NCBI GenBank assembly: GCA_937901165.1
Contig: CALCGS010000001.1
Coordinates: forward strand, 1 to 14,015
Length of the DNA stretch: 14,015 bases
Source of the DNA: an uncultured Alphaproteobacteria bacterium
GTDB lineage: Bacteria > Pseudomonadota > Alphaproteobacteria > Rs-D84
Direction of reading: 5' to 3'
Part shown: positions 1-6,858 of the stretch, piece after piece
How the letters are laid out: every line of letters begins with the position of its first letter
How positions within the stretch are numbered: position 1 is the first letter of the stretch
The notes under the pieces: model-generated
Databases searched by the model: none
What the model saw: the letters and a program-made list of their open reading frames with translations, nothing else
Told to the model about the DNA's origin: nothing
Translations under genes and position numbers: made by a program

Positions 1-1394
1 CCGCGATCCATATTTTTGGAAATAATCTTTCTTTTGATTTCCAGCGCATCACGTGCCAAATCAAGCAAACGTTTTAATTCACGTAACAAACCTTCGCGGT
101 CGCCCTTGTGAGTATATCCAAGACGGGCTAAATTGATTGTCACAACCCCGATAGAACCAGTTTTTTCAGCACTTCCGAACAAACCACCACCACGTTTTAA
201 TAATTCACGAACATCTAAACGCAATCTGCAACACATAGAACGAACGTCAGATGGGTTCAAATCACTGTTCAAGAAATTCTGGAAATTTGGAATACCATAT
301 TTAGCAGCCAATTCAAACAAAGGTTTTACATTTGGATGTTCCCATGGAAAATCATCTGTGATGTTATATGTTGGAATTGGGAATGTAAAAGGACGGCCCA
401 AAGCATCACCTTCGGTCATAACTTCGATAAATGCTTTGTTTATCATATCCATTTCTGGTTGTAAATCACCGTATGTGAAATCTACCATTTTTTTGCCAAC
501 AAAAGGACGTTGTTCACGTAAATCTTTTGGGCAAGTCCAATCAAAAGTAAAATTGATAAATGGTGTTTGTGTTCCCCAACGACAAGGCACAGAGCAATTA
601 AATACCAATGTCTGCATAGCGTTTTTAACATCTGAATAAGATAATTTATCCAAACGAACATATGGTGCTAAATATGTATCAACCGATGAAAATGCTTGGG
701 CCCCAGCAAATTCGTTTTGTAATGTGCCCAAAAAATTCACCATATGAGAAACCGCAGTAGCCATATGTTTAGCAGGTTCACATTGTAAATACCCAGGAAC
801 ACCATTAAAACCTTCATATAACAATTCACGCAAAGACCAACCAGCACAATATCCAGTCAACCACCCTAAATCATGAATATGAAATGAAGCAGATTTATGC
901 GCATCAGCAATTTCTTTTGGGTAAATGCTTAACCAATATTCAGCAGTCACGCGTTCACTTGTACGCAAAATCAGTCCCCCAATAGAATAACCAATATTTG
1001 CATTTTCCTTAACCCGCCAATTTGATCCACCAACATACCCGTCAATTATTTCGACCGCATCCACAGATGCATCACGAATTTCAGAACGTTTTTTTCTGTA
1101 TATTATATATGCTTCGGTTGTTTTGTATGCACGTGCATCAATTAGTGCATGGATAACTTCTTCTTGAATATCTTCAACCCCAGGAACAGAACCTGAAAAT
1201 TTTTCATCTAATTTAGACAATACATTTTCTGTAACTTTGAAAATTTGTTGATTATCCAACTCTTTCGTTACTGCAACGGCTTTTGATATGGCGTTAAATA
1301 TTTTGCCACCATCAAAAGGAACTTGTTCACCGGAACGTTTCCTTACATTAACAACCTTGGTAGTTATTTGAACTTTGATAACTGTTTCTGTCAT
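1..1394 (-). CDS. nrdD: Anaerobic (class III) ribonucleoside-triphosphate reductase, N-terminal part; runs off the left edge
   Basis: Reduces ribonucleoside triphosphates to dNTPs with a glycyl radical, which its partner NrdG installs in the absence of oxygen. About 464 residues are visible. The N-terminus (about 10-100) reads as an ATP-cone allosteric domain, followed by the glycyl-radical barrel with family signatures NANIGYSIGGL, ADAHKSASFHIHDLGWLTGY, GTQTPFINFTFDW, FTFPIPTYNITDDFPW, RSMCCRLRLD and GSIGVVTINLARLGY. The C-terminal zinc site and glycyl radical loop lie outside the window. The start is set by AGGGGT five bases before ATG. The gene stands alone upstream and diverges from an 86-aa gene. 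NrdR-like boxes overlap its promoter. nrdG would be expected beyond the left edge, but this cannot be seen. Assignment to NrdD is secure from motifs; oxygen-free growth is inference. Confidence 0.97.
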   Translation of the reverse strand, partial: MTETVIKVQITTKVVNVRKRSGEQVPFDGGKIFNAISKAVAVTKELDNQQIFKVTENVLSKLDEKFSGSVPGVEDIQEEVIHALIDARAYKTTEAYIIYRKKRSEIRDASVDAVEIIDGYVGGSNWRVKENANIGYSIGGLILRTSERVTAEYWLSIYPKEIADAHKSASFHIHDLGWLTGYCAGWSLRELLYEGFNGVPGYLQCEPAKHMATAVSHMVNFLGTLQNEFAGAQAFSSVDTYLAPYVRLDKLSYSDVKNAMQTLVFNCSVPCRWGTQTPFINFTFDWTCPKDLREQRPFVGKKMVDFTYGDLQPEMDMINKAFIEVMTEGDALGRPFTFPIPTYNITDDFPWEHPNVKPLFELAAKYGIPNFQNFLNSDLNPSDVRSMCCRLRLDVRELLKRGGGLFGSAEKTGSIGVVTINLARLGYTHKGDREGLLRELKRLLDLARDALEIKRKIISKNMDR

Positions 1395-1407
1395 AATATA
1401 CCCCTAA

Positions 1408-1455
1408 ATCAATATATAGTATGTTTTTATCTTTTCTTATAACAAGATATAGTAT
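1408..1455 (-). promoter_or_regulatory. Tandem NrdR-box-like operator
   Basis: Two 15-base sites on the minus strand, ATACTATATCTTGTT (1455-1441) and ATACTATATATTGAT (1422-1408), match the known NrdR box consensus (ACACwATATnTwGTG) at about 13 and 12 of 15 positions. Both contain the direct repeat ATACTATAT. Starts are 33 bases apart, close to three helical turns, the phasing usual for paired NrdR boxes. The distal site overlaps the extended -10; the proximal one sits in the early transcript. NrdR is an ATP/dATP-sensing repressor of RNR genes, so repression of nrdD at high dATP is the expected role. The nrdR gene is not in the window. Confidence 0.6.
1436..1444 (-). promoter_or_regulatory. 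Extended -10 promoter of nrdD
   Basis: On the minus strand the bases read TGTTATAAG, an extended -10 element (TGn plus TATAAG). Upstream -35 matches are weak (a TTGTTT at a slightly long spacing), as is common when the TG extension is present. Predicted transcription start is about 1429, giving a leader of roughly 35 bases that carries the proximal NrdR-like box and the Shine-Dalgarno sequence. Confidence 0.5.
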
Positions 1456-1547
1456 ATTTGAAACAAACACAATAAATAAAAAATAAAAAAAAGCATATTT
1501 TTTTATTGACATTTTTTTATGCGAGTTTTCTGGGCTTATACACAACC

Positions 1548-1622
1548 GAATCAATTAAACCTAAGTTAAAAAGATAATACAAAAAAATTTTTTAGTGTTT
1601 TTTTTACAATAGGAATCGATTC
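1548..1622. promoter_or_regulatory. Divergent intergenic region with GANTC sites and a TTAA-N7-TTAA element
   Basis: The 308-base gap between nrdD and the 86-aa gene (1395-1702) contains three GANTC sequences: GAATC at 1548, and a perfect palindrome GAATCGATTC at 1613-1622 that holds two more. At 1555-1569 lies TTAAACCTAAGTTAA, an exact TTAA-N7-TTAA. In alphaproteobacteria GANTC is the CcrM methylation target and TTAA-N7-TTAA is the CtrA binding consensus. The rest of the gap is A/T tracts (A7T6 at 1581-1593, long T runs) that may bend DNA. TTAA is common in AT-rich DNA, so the CtrA assignment is tentative. Confidence 0.3.
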
Positions 1623-1646
1623 GTATCAAAAATTTACAAAATAATA

Positions 1647-1674
1647 TTGACACAATTAAAAAAAGTACTATCAT
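1647..1674 (+). promoter_or_regulatory. Sigma-70-type promoter for the 86-aa coiled-coil gene
   Basis: TTGACA (1647-1652), a 16-base spacer, then TATCAT (1669-1674). The predicted start is near 1681, giving a leader of about 22 bases that contains AAGGGGT before the ATG at 1703. The arrangement resembles the promoter at 12915-12942. Confidence 0.6.
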
Positions 1675-1702
1675 ATACAATGATAAGAAAAAAGGGGTTG
1701 TT

Positions 1703-1963
1703 ATGTATGTGCAATTATCTATTTTTGATGAAATAACAATGAATAAAATACAAGAATTAAATAAGCGTAAAAAAGATTTAAATGATAGTATCAAAGCGTG
1801 CGGTGATTATTTGCGTACAAACAATAATATCTCCAGTTCTGAAACACGTGAAACAGAACAAGAAATAGCAGAAATGGAACAAAAAATAATTTTGATAGAA
1901 AATGAAATCACAAAATTGTATTCACAATTACCACAATGTTATAGAAAACAAAAAACGCGCTAA
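1703..1963 (+). CDS. Hypothetical small coiled-coil protein (86 aa)
   Basis: I do not recognise a family. The protein opens MYVQLSIFDEI and is then almost entirely charged and helical: two heptad-like stretches (about 14-33 and 52-73, rich in Glu, Lys, Ile and Leu) flank a polar Asn/Ser-rich turn (about 39-47). It has cysteines near 33 and 79, no signal peptide and no membrane segment, so a cytoplasmic helical hairpin or oligomer is likely. The start is fixed by AAGGGGT four to five bases before ATG and by a good TTGACA promoter. The gene is monocistronic and ends 5 bases before the stop of the convergent cysteine-rich gene. It is a real gene by promoter, SD and codon use; its function is unknown. 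Confidence 0.75.
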   Translation: MYVQLSIFDEITMNKIQELNKRKKDLNDSIKACGDYLRTNNNISSSETRETEQEIAEMEQKIILIENEITKLYSQLPQCYRKQKTR

Positions 1964-1968
1964 ATTTA

Positions 1969-3204
1969 TTATTTGCAAACAACAACATAGGGCGGTTGTG
2001 ATTTTTCCGTATCAATTCCGTTTGTGCATTCTTTACAGTTAAATTTTCTGTTCATTGAATAAGATTTATCCCAAGGCACAGGTACAGTTAGTGTTGTAAT
2101 ATTTTGTACATAATTCGTGTCTGGAAAACCAAAATATATATTGTGTTTTTCATCATTACAAGTTTCTGCATTATCTGGATAACAAGATATATCAAAAATT
2201 TTTTCTGTATCTGGAACACAAAAACCGGTACAAGTATCTTCATCAATAATCATTTTTTCACAATCTGTACAACTTGTTTGTTGTACGCGTAATGTTGCAC
2301 CAATGGAACTGCGTGTTGCCAAAGTAACAATATTTGGACATTTTTTTGTTTTTTTATTGTTGTTTGTATCTTCAATACATTCCCATTCCAAAGTAGAATA
2401 ATTTAACCTTGCAAGCATATTGGATGGACACTTTTGATCAGAAAAAGGATTTACACATTCCCACAATCCATCAACCATAACCGCGGTTTGTAGATTTTCG
2501 CACAACGGTTTTCGTGATTCGTCTGGAATACAGGTTTTTGAAGAATAATCCCAAATTGTATCCCCAGGACATTCTGTTTTTGCATTGTATCCAATACATT
2601 GCCAACGCCCGAATCGATAGGTTTTTGCAGACCAAGCAGGACATATAATATCATCTGCATCTGGTGCATTAAATTCTGTATCCTGTGCAACAGGTTCGAT
2701 TTGGGTTAAATACACTAATTGACCAGATTTTAAATTTAAACCAGAAATAATTCCTTTGGGAACAATGCTTTTGGTACTTGTTGCGCCAGATAATATAAAA
2801 TTTTGTGTGAATATTCCAAACGTTCCGGAATCAGCATAATAATTTTCCAGATTTTCCATCATATTGTTAATTTCATTATTTTCGATAGTATTTGTTGTTG
2901 TTACAACATAGTAATACACATTTTTTGCAGACGCAGAAGTATCGCAGTCTATGATGGACATATTTTTATTCAAGCAAACAACAGTTGATTGTATATCATT
3001 TTGTTCAACACAAACATCTTGAAAAACATAACCATTAAGTGTTGCGTTGTGTGCAGCCACAGCGCATTCAGTAATAGAACGTAAATCAGATTTTTTTATA
3101 GCATATTCTGTTTCTTGAACGATATTTCTAGCATTTGGGCTATCCATTACATAATACACCCCCATAAATAGAACAACTAAAATAATGATAAAAATATTCA
3201 TCAT
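1969..3204 (-). CDS. Membrane-anchored cysteine-rich putative surface/secreted protein (411 aa)
   Basis: Function unknown. Residues about 3-20 form one hydrophobic helix with no clear cleavage site, suggesting an N-terminal anchor with the rest exported; a pilin-like role is possible but I see no prepilin peptidase motif. About 22 cysteines follow. Residues 188-276 hold four cysteine pairs spaced 13-17 residues apart, three closing with W-x-C (201-203, 248-250, 274-276); then come CTDC (312-315), CTGFC (325-329) and CKEC (390-393). This suggests small disulfide-bonded modules and periplasmic or extracellular location. GAGGGA touches the first ATG, so the second ATG (3201) may be the real start. 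The gene has its own promoter, is monocistronic, and runs divergent to lptE. Cysteine-rich surface proteins are plausible for this lineage, but that is inference. Confidence 0.8.
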   Translation of the reverse strand: MMNIFIIILVVLFMGVYYVMDSPNARNIVQETEYAIKKSDLRSITECAVAAHNATLNGYVFQDVCVEQNDIQSTVVCLNKNMSIIDCDTSASAKNVYYYVVTTTNTIENNEINNMMENLENYYADSGTFGIFTQNFILSGATSTKSIVPKGIISGLNLKSGQLVYLTQIEPVAQDTEFNAPDADDIICPAWSAKTYRFGRWQCIGYNAKTECPGDTIWDYSSKTCIPDESRKPLCENLQTAVMVDGLWECVNPFSDQKCPSNMLARLNYSTLEWECIEDTNNNKKTKKCPNIVTLATRSSIGATLRVQQTSCTDCEKMIIDEDTCTGFCVPDTEKIFDISCYPDNAETCNDEKHNIYFGFPDTNYVQNITTLTVPVPWDKSYSMNRKFNCKECTNGIDTEKSQPPYVVVCK

Positions 3205-3210
3205 TCCCTC

Positions 3211-3239
3211 TTGCGATTTAATAAAAGTCTAGGTAAAAT
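3211..3239 (+). promoter_or_regulatory. Promoter of the lptE-holA-map-radC cluster
   Basis: TTGCGA (3211-3216), a 17-base spacer, then TAAAAT (3234-3239). Predicted transcription starts near 3246. The only SD-like sequence before the lptE ATG is AGG at 3256, rather far (12 bases), so lptE initiation is probably weak. Confidence 0.5.
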
Positions 3240-3254
3240 ATAAAAAAAAAGCAA
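3226..3254 (-). promoter_or_regulatory. Promoter of the cysteine-rich protein gene
   Basis: On the minus strand, TTGCTT (3254-3249), a 17-base spacer, then TAGACT (3231-3226). The predicted leader is about 15-20 bases and contains GAGGGA. It overlaps the plus-strand lptE promoter almost completely. Confidence 0.45.
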
Positions 3255-3270
3255 CAGGTAAAAAACAGAA

Positions 3271-3744
3271 ATGTCAAAAAAAATATTATTACTATTATTT
3301 TTATCAGCTTGTGGGTTCAGCCCAATGTTTAATGGTAACAACACAAGTATTTATGTCGCACCAATAAGTGGTATAAATGGCATAGAATTAAGAAATGCGT
3401 TGAATGCACGATTTGGTGTTGCAAATGAAGCGACTGCCAAATACCGTTTGTCTATTACATTGGATAATCCTCTTACAAAATACAAGGCATTGGAAACAAC
3501 TGGTGTTGCTACATGGCAAGAAATTGCAATAAGTGCCAGTTATAATTTAAGTGAAAACGAAAAAATTATTGCATCTGGCAAAGAAAGTGCATCAGAATCT
3601 TACACATTTGTAAGATATTTGGTTGCATCCAATGCATCGTATAATAACGCTGTGTCTAATACAATAAATGAATTGGCGGAAAAAATAGGAACGCGTACGA
3701 TTGCCGAAATACAAAAGCTAGAAATAAAAAGTACAGAAAAATAA
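3271..3744 (+). CDS. lptE: LPS-assembly lipoprotein LptE
   Basis: Outer-membrane lipoprotein that plugs the LptD barrel and helps place LPS in the outer leaflet. The start encodes a short lipoprotein signal peptide (MSKKILLLLF) with lipobox LSAC, so Cys14 is the lipidated residue; GFSPMF directly after it is typical of alphaproteobacterial LptE. The 157-residue length fits the family. Sequence beyond residue 20 is diverged but has the expected alternation of short strands and a C-terminal helix (about 130-150). It overlaps holA by one base in TAATG, implying translational coupling. lptE next to holA is a widely conserved pairing, usually after leuS, which is absent here. The presence of lptE implies an LPS-bearing outer membrane. 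Confidence 0.88.
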   Translation: MSKKILLLLFLSACGFSPMFNGNNTSIYVAPISGINGIELRNALNARFGVANEATAKYRLSITLDNPLTKYKALETTGVATWQEIAISASYNLSENEKIIASGKESASESYTFVRYLVASNASYNNAVSNTINELAEKIGTRTIAEIQKLEIKSTEK

Positions 3745-4733
3745 TGAAATGGAAAGAAAGCGATTTTATAAAAGGAATACAAAATATCAAGGCTGTATTG
3801 ATATACGGTGAAGATGCTGGTTTGGTTGATGAATTTTGTGATAAAGCAATTGAAAAATTAGGAATAGAAAAAGACAATCTTTTTTCATTGGATTATGATG
3901 AGTTTTCTGAAAAGCAAGATATGATATTTGCAGAAAGCTGTACACCATCTATGTTTGGTGGACGAAAAATGGTTGTTATATCAAATGCATCTGATGGTTC
4001 TGCAAAAAACATATCTGAATTAATTTGTCATTCTGGATTATGTGCGACTGTTGTTGTTTGCGCTGGGGCTTTGCGTGCGGGCGGTGGATTACGTACATTG
4101 TTTGAAAATGATAATAATTTTGCGACTTTGGCATGTTATAGTGATGATGCACGCACATTGGAAAATTTGATAAGAAGTACATTATCTGCGGAATCTGGAA
4201 TTGAACAAATAACACCAGATGCTATGGATTATATGACGGCACATCTTGGCAGCGACAGGGGAATAACACGTGGTTTTTTAAATAAAATATCTTTATATGT
4301 TGCAAATAAAAAAATAGTAGAATATGAAGATGTTGAAAAATGTTTGCCTGATACAGGTGCGTCTGATATTGATGACTTTTTATATTCTTTAACTGCTGGT
4401 TATGTTCCACAAACTATGACTGCATTGGACAGATTGATATACGATAACATAGATGTAAATATGTTATTAAGAATGTTGATAATACATTTTAAAAAATTAT
4501 TAACTGCGGTGGTTGATGGGCAAATGCCGAAATTATTTTGGAAGGTTGCCGATAAATTTACACGTGCAACAAAAATTTGGACAGCATCTGAAATAGATAT
4601 GGTACTCGGGCGATTAAACGAACTGGAACAACAATTTAGAACAACAGGTATGCCAGCAGAAATATTATTTCGTGATTTTGCATTAAAATTATCTGCAAGA
4701 ACTGCAAAAATGGCATCAAAGAGGAGAAAATAA
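3744..4733 (+). CDS. holA: DNA polymerase III delta subunit
   Basis: The delta subunit opens the beta sliding clamp within the clamp loader (gamma/tau, delta, delta prime) so the clamp can be placed on primed DNA. At 329 residues it has family length. Supporting features are the N-terminal AAA+-like region beginning with an SDFI segment and the hydrophobic strand AVLIYGEDAGLV, the clamp-contact region around PSMFGGRKMVVI, and the helical C-terminal collar domain (about 215-325) with LLRMLIIHFKKLL. As usual for delta there is no functional Walker A motif. ATG overlaps the lptE stop by one base; no strong SD precedes it, which fits coupling. The downstream map gene starts 3 bases after its stop, and map's SD (GAGGAG) lies within the last holA codons. 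Confidence 0.93.
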   Translation: MKWKESDFIKGIQNIKAVLIYGEDAGLVDEFCDKAIEKLGIEKDNLFSLDYDEFSEKQDMIFAESCTPSMFGGRKMVVISNASDGSAKNISELICHSGLCATVVVCAGALRAGGGLRTLFENDNNFATLACYSDDARTLENLIRSTLSAESGIEQITPDAMDYMTAHLGSDRGITRGFLNKISLYVANKKIVEYEDVEKCLPDTGASDIDDFLYSLTAGYVPQTMTALDRLIYDNIDVNMLLRMLIIHFKKLLTAVVDGQMPKLFWKVADKFTRATKIWTASEIDMVLGRLNELEQQFRTTGMPAEILFRDFALKLSARTAKMASKRRK

Positions 4734-4735
4734 AA

Positions 4736-5500
4736 ATGTTATCATCTGTATATGCACCAAAAGATTTTAAACGGTTACGTGCGTCTGGGGATTTGGTTGC
4801 ACGTTGTTTTGATTATATAACACCACATATCAAGGCGGGTATATCAACAGGTGAAATAGATAGATTGGTTGCTGAATTTTTGCGTGCTAATAATGCACGT
4901 TCATCTGATTTGGGATACCAAGGTTATCCCAAAAGTATATGCACATCTGTAAATGATGTAATTGTACATGGAATACCAAGTGATGATGTTATATTAAAAG
5001 ACGGTGATATTATAAATGTTGATTTAACTGCTGAATACAAGGGATTTCATGGTGATGCATCGCGTATGTTTATGATTGGTAATGTGAAACCGCGTGCACG
5101 TGAATTAGTGCAAACTTGTCAAGATGCATTAAATGCGGCGATATCTATTTGTGCGCCTGGTGTACCTTTATCGGAAATTGGTAAAACAATAGAAGCGGTT
5201 GTAAAACCACATGGTTTTTCGATATCACGTGATTTTGTTGGACATGGTATCGGCAAGGTTATGCATGATGACCCGCAAATATATCATTTTTACGATAAAA
5301 GGTGGGACAAGGTAAAAATGGTGCCTGGGCTTGTATTTACAATAGAACCTATGATAAACACAGGTTCTGCGGAATGTAAAATTGATGCCGATGGTTGGAC
5401 TGCGCGTACTGTTGATGGTGGATGGTCTGCACAATGGGAACATACTTTGGGTATAACCGAAGATGGGGTTGTGATTTTTACAGAAAAAATGGTTGAATAA
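4736..5500 (+). CDS. map: Type I methionine aminopeptidase
   Basis: Removes the initiator methionine from nascent proteins after deformylation. The 254-residue pita-bread domain shows every expected site: His79 (VHGI), metal ligands Asp96 (NVDLT), Asp107 (HGDASRMF), His170 (GHGIG), Glu204 (FTIEPM) and Glu236 (WEHTLGI), with His177 nearby. There is no N-terminal zinc extension, so this is the short bacterial type. The start has a canonical GAGGAG in the end of holA. Third gene of the cluster; radC follows after 12 bases. map next to radC is common in alphaproteobacteria. Confidence 0.98.
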   Translation: MLSSVYAPKDFKRLRASGDLVARCFDYITPHIKAGISTGEIDRLVAEFLRANNARSSDLGYQGYPKSICTSVNDVIVHGIPSDDVILKDGDIINVDLTAEYKGFHGDASRMFMIGNVKPRARELVQTCQDALNAAISICAPGVPLSEIGKTIEAVVKPHGFSISRDFVGHGIGKVMHDDPQIYHFYDKRWDKVKMVPGLVFTIEPMINTGSAECKIDADGWTARTVDGGWSAQWEHTLGITEDGVVIFTEKMVE

Positions 5501-5512
5501 TAGGGGGAAAAA

Positions 5513-6193
5513 TTGTCGACCCCCGATAATTCTTTTCATAAGGGACATCGTGAAAGATTGCGTCAAAAATTTTTAGACGATAAATTGGTCGTTTATGAAA
5601 AGTTGGAATTATTACTCGGGTATATTATACCACGTCAAGATGTCAAACCTTTGGCACACAGGTTGTTAAATCAATTTGGTACCTTATCCCAGGTGTTTAG
5701 TGCCCCCATGGAACAGTTGTTGACATGTGAAGGTGTTGGTAAAAATACAGCAATATTTATTAAATTGCTAAATGAAATAATGAAAGATGGTTATAAAAGC
5801 GATTTAGATAAAAGACCTATATTTCATAACCCAGAAATTTTGAAAAATTATTGTAAATGTATGTTGGCGGGCAAATCGGTTGAAGAATGTCATGTTCTGT
5901 ATCTTGATTCTGATTACAGATTGTTGGTTGATGATTTGCATAGTCGCGGGACATACAATGAATCAAGTGTTTATCCGCGTGAAATAATAAAAAGGGCATT
6001 GTCATTAAATGCACGTTCAATCGTTATGGTTCATAATCATCCTGTTTCTGATGCTGGGTTTTCTAGTGATGACGTGGCAATAACAGAATACGTAAATAAA
6101 TTATCAAAAGAGTTGGGAATACAACTCTATGACCATTTATTGGTATCAAAATATGTTATGTATTCTGCACGTGATATGGGGTTATTTCAATAA
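5513..6193 (+). CDS. radC: RadC family JAMM/MPN protein
   Basis: UPF0758/RadC proteins combine helix-hairpin-helix and JAMM metallopeptidase-like domains; the biochemical role is unsettled and the old link to repair is doubtful. Family signature GHRERLRQKF is at 11-20. The helix-hairpin-helix region is around 56-86 (CEGVGKNTA). The JAMM site is intact: Glu124/125 before CHVLYLDS, then H174-N-H176-P with Ser184 and Asp187. The usual HNHPSGD reads HNHPVSD, so Gly is replaced but the conserved Asp is kept. The start is TTG at 5513, chosen because AGGGGG lies seven bases upstream and the protein begins just ahead of the family signature. 226 residues, normal length. Its last 12 bases overlap the convergent 220-aa gene. 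Confidence 0.95.
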   Translation: MSTPDNSFHKGHRERLRQKFLDDKLVVYEKLELLLGYIIPRQDVKPLAHRLLNQFGTLSQVFSAPMEQLLTCEGVGKNTAIFIKLLNEIMKDGYKSDLDKRPIFHNPEILKNYCKCMLAGKSVEECHVLYLDSDYRLLVDDLHSRGTYNESSVYPREIIKRALSLNARSIVMVHNHPVSDAGFSSDDVAITEYVNKLSKELGIQLYDHLLVSKYVMYSARDMGLFQ

Positions 6194-6844
6194 ATCCGTC
6201 ACATCACACACAATGCCCATATCTTGTTCTTTGCCAAATTGTACAATTTTATTGTTGGATAATTTATAAATTACTTTTTTTGCTTTTGTTGGTGTGACAA
6301 ATGTTTCGCCACCAGGACGCGATACCACTATAACAGAAAAACTAGGTTTGAAAATAAATCTTAGTTTTTGTAAAGGACAATCTGCCGCTTCTTCGGTACG
6401 AAAATTTTTAGGTGTGATATCTATGTATTTATTATTTTTGTTTAATTCTATTTTGTATTCATAATAAGAATGAGCAGTCCAAGTAAGATAGTAAGATTTT
6501 GTAATTTTATCTAATAATCCATCGTTGTTTATATCGTATTCAAATATTTCTATACTGCTAATACCTGGTTCAAAAACTTCTAATTCAAAATTTTTTGTTT
6601 CAATTGGATTTTTTAATCCGTCGATACTATCATAATCAAATTCGTCTGTATTGTATTTTGTATCTGTATTTTTATCATTGACAGTATTTTCATCATTACT
6701 ATCGTCAACATAATTGATTTGTTCTGATTGTTTTGTGTTGGAATTATTTGATTTGGTTATTAAAAAAAACATCCCCCCAGCGACAACTGACAATAATAAA
6801 ATAATTAAAATTCCAGAATAAATATTTCCATTTTGATTACGCAT
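6182..6844 (-). CDS. Membrane-anchored protein with EF-hand-like calcium loop (220 aa)
   Basis: I do not recognise the family. Residues about 9-29 form one membrane segment; residues 31-80 are an Asn/Asp/Thr-rich low-complexity linker; residues 85-220 look like a small beta-rich globular domain. D104-I-N-N-D108-G-L-L-D112 matches the DxNxDGxxD calcium loop found in dockerin and FG-GAP-type proteins, and Cys156 and Cys213 could pair. The C-terminal domain is therefore probably periplasmic. AAGGGGT precedes ATG by five bases. Third gene of a minus-strand operon, 14 bases after the P5-like protein, and overlapping the end of radC by 12 bases on the opposite strand. Function unknown; association with the upstream muralytic-type protein is from position only. 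Confidence 0.75.
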   Translation of the reverse strand: MRNQNGNIYSGILIILLLSVVAGGMFFLITKSNNSNTKQSEQINYVDDSNDENTVNDKNTDTKYNTDEFDYDSIDGLKNPIETKNFELEVFEPGISSIEIFEYDINNDGLLDKITKSYYLTWTAHSYYEYKIELNKNNKYIDITPKNFRTEEAADCPLQKLRFIFKPSFSVIVVSRPGGETFVTPTKAKKVIYKLSNNKIVQFGKEQDMGIVCDVTDLLK

Positions 6845-6858
6845 AGAATACCCCTTTG

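Noticed and set aside
133..639. 168-codon plus-strand open frame
   Set aside because: It is the complement of the clearly conserved nrdD coding sequence; the translation shows no family pattern and no SD.
1506..1540. Second TTGACA (1506) with TTATA (1536) on the plus strand
   Set aside because: The spacing of over 20 bases is too long for a sigma-70 promoter, and a better promoter lies at 1647.
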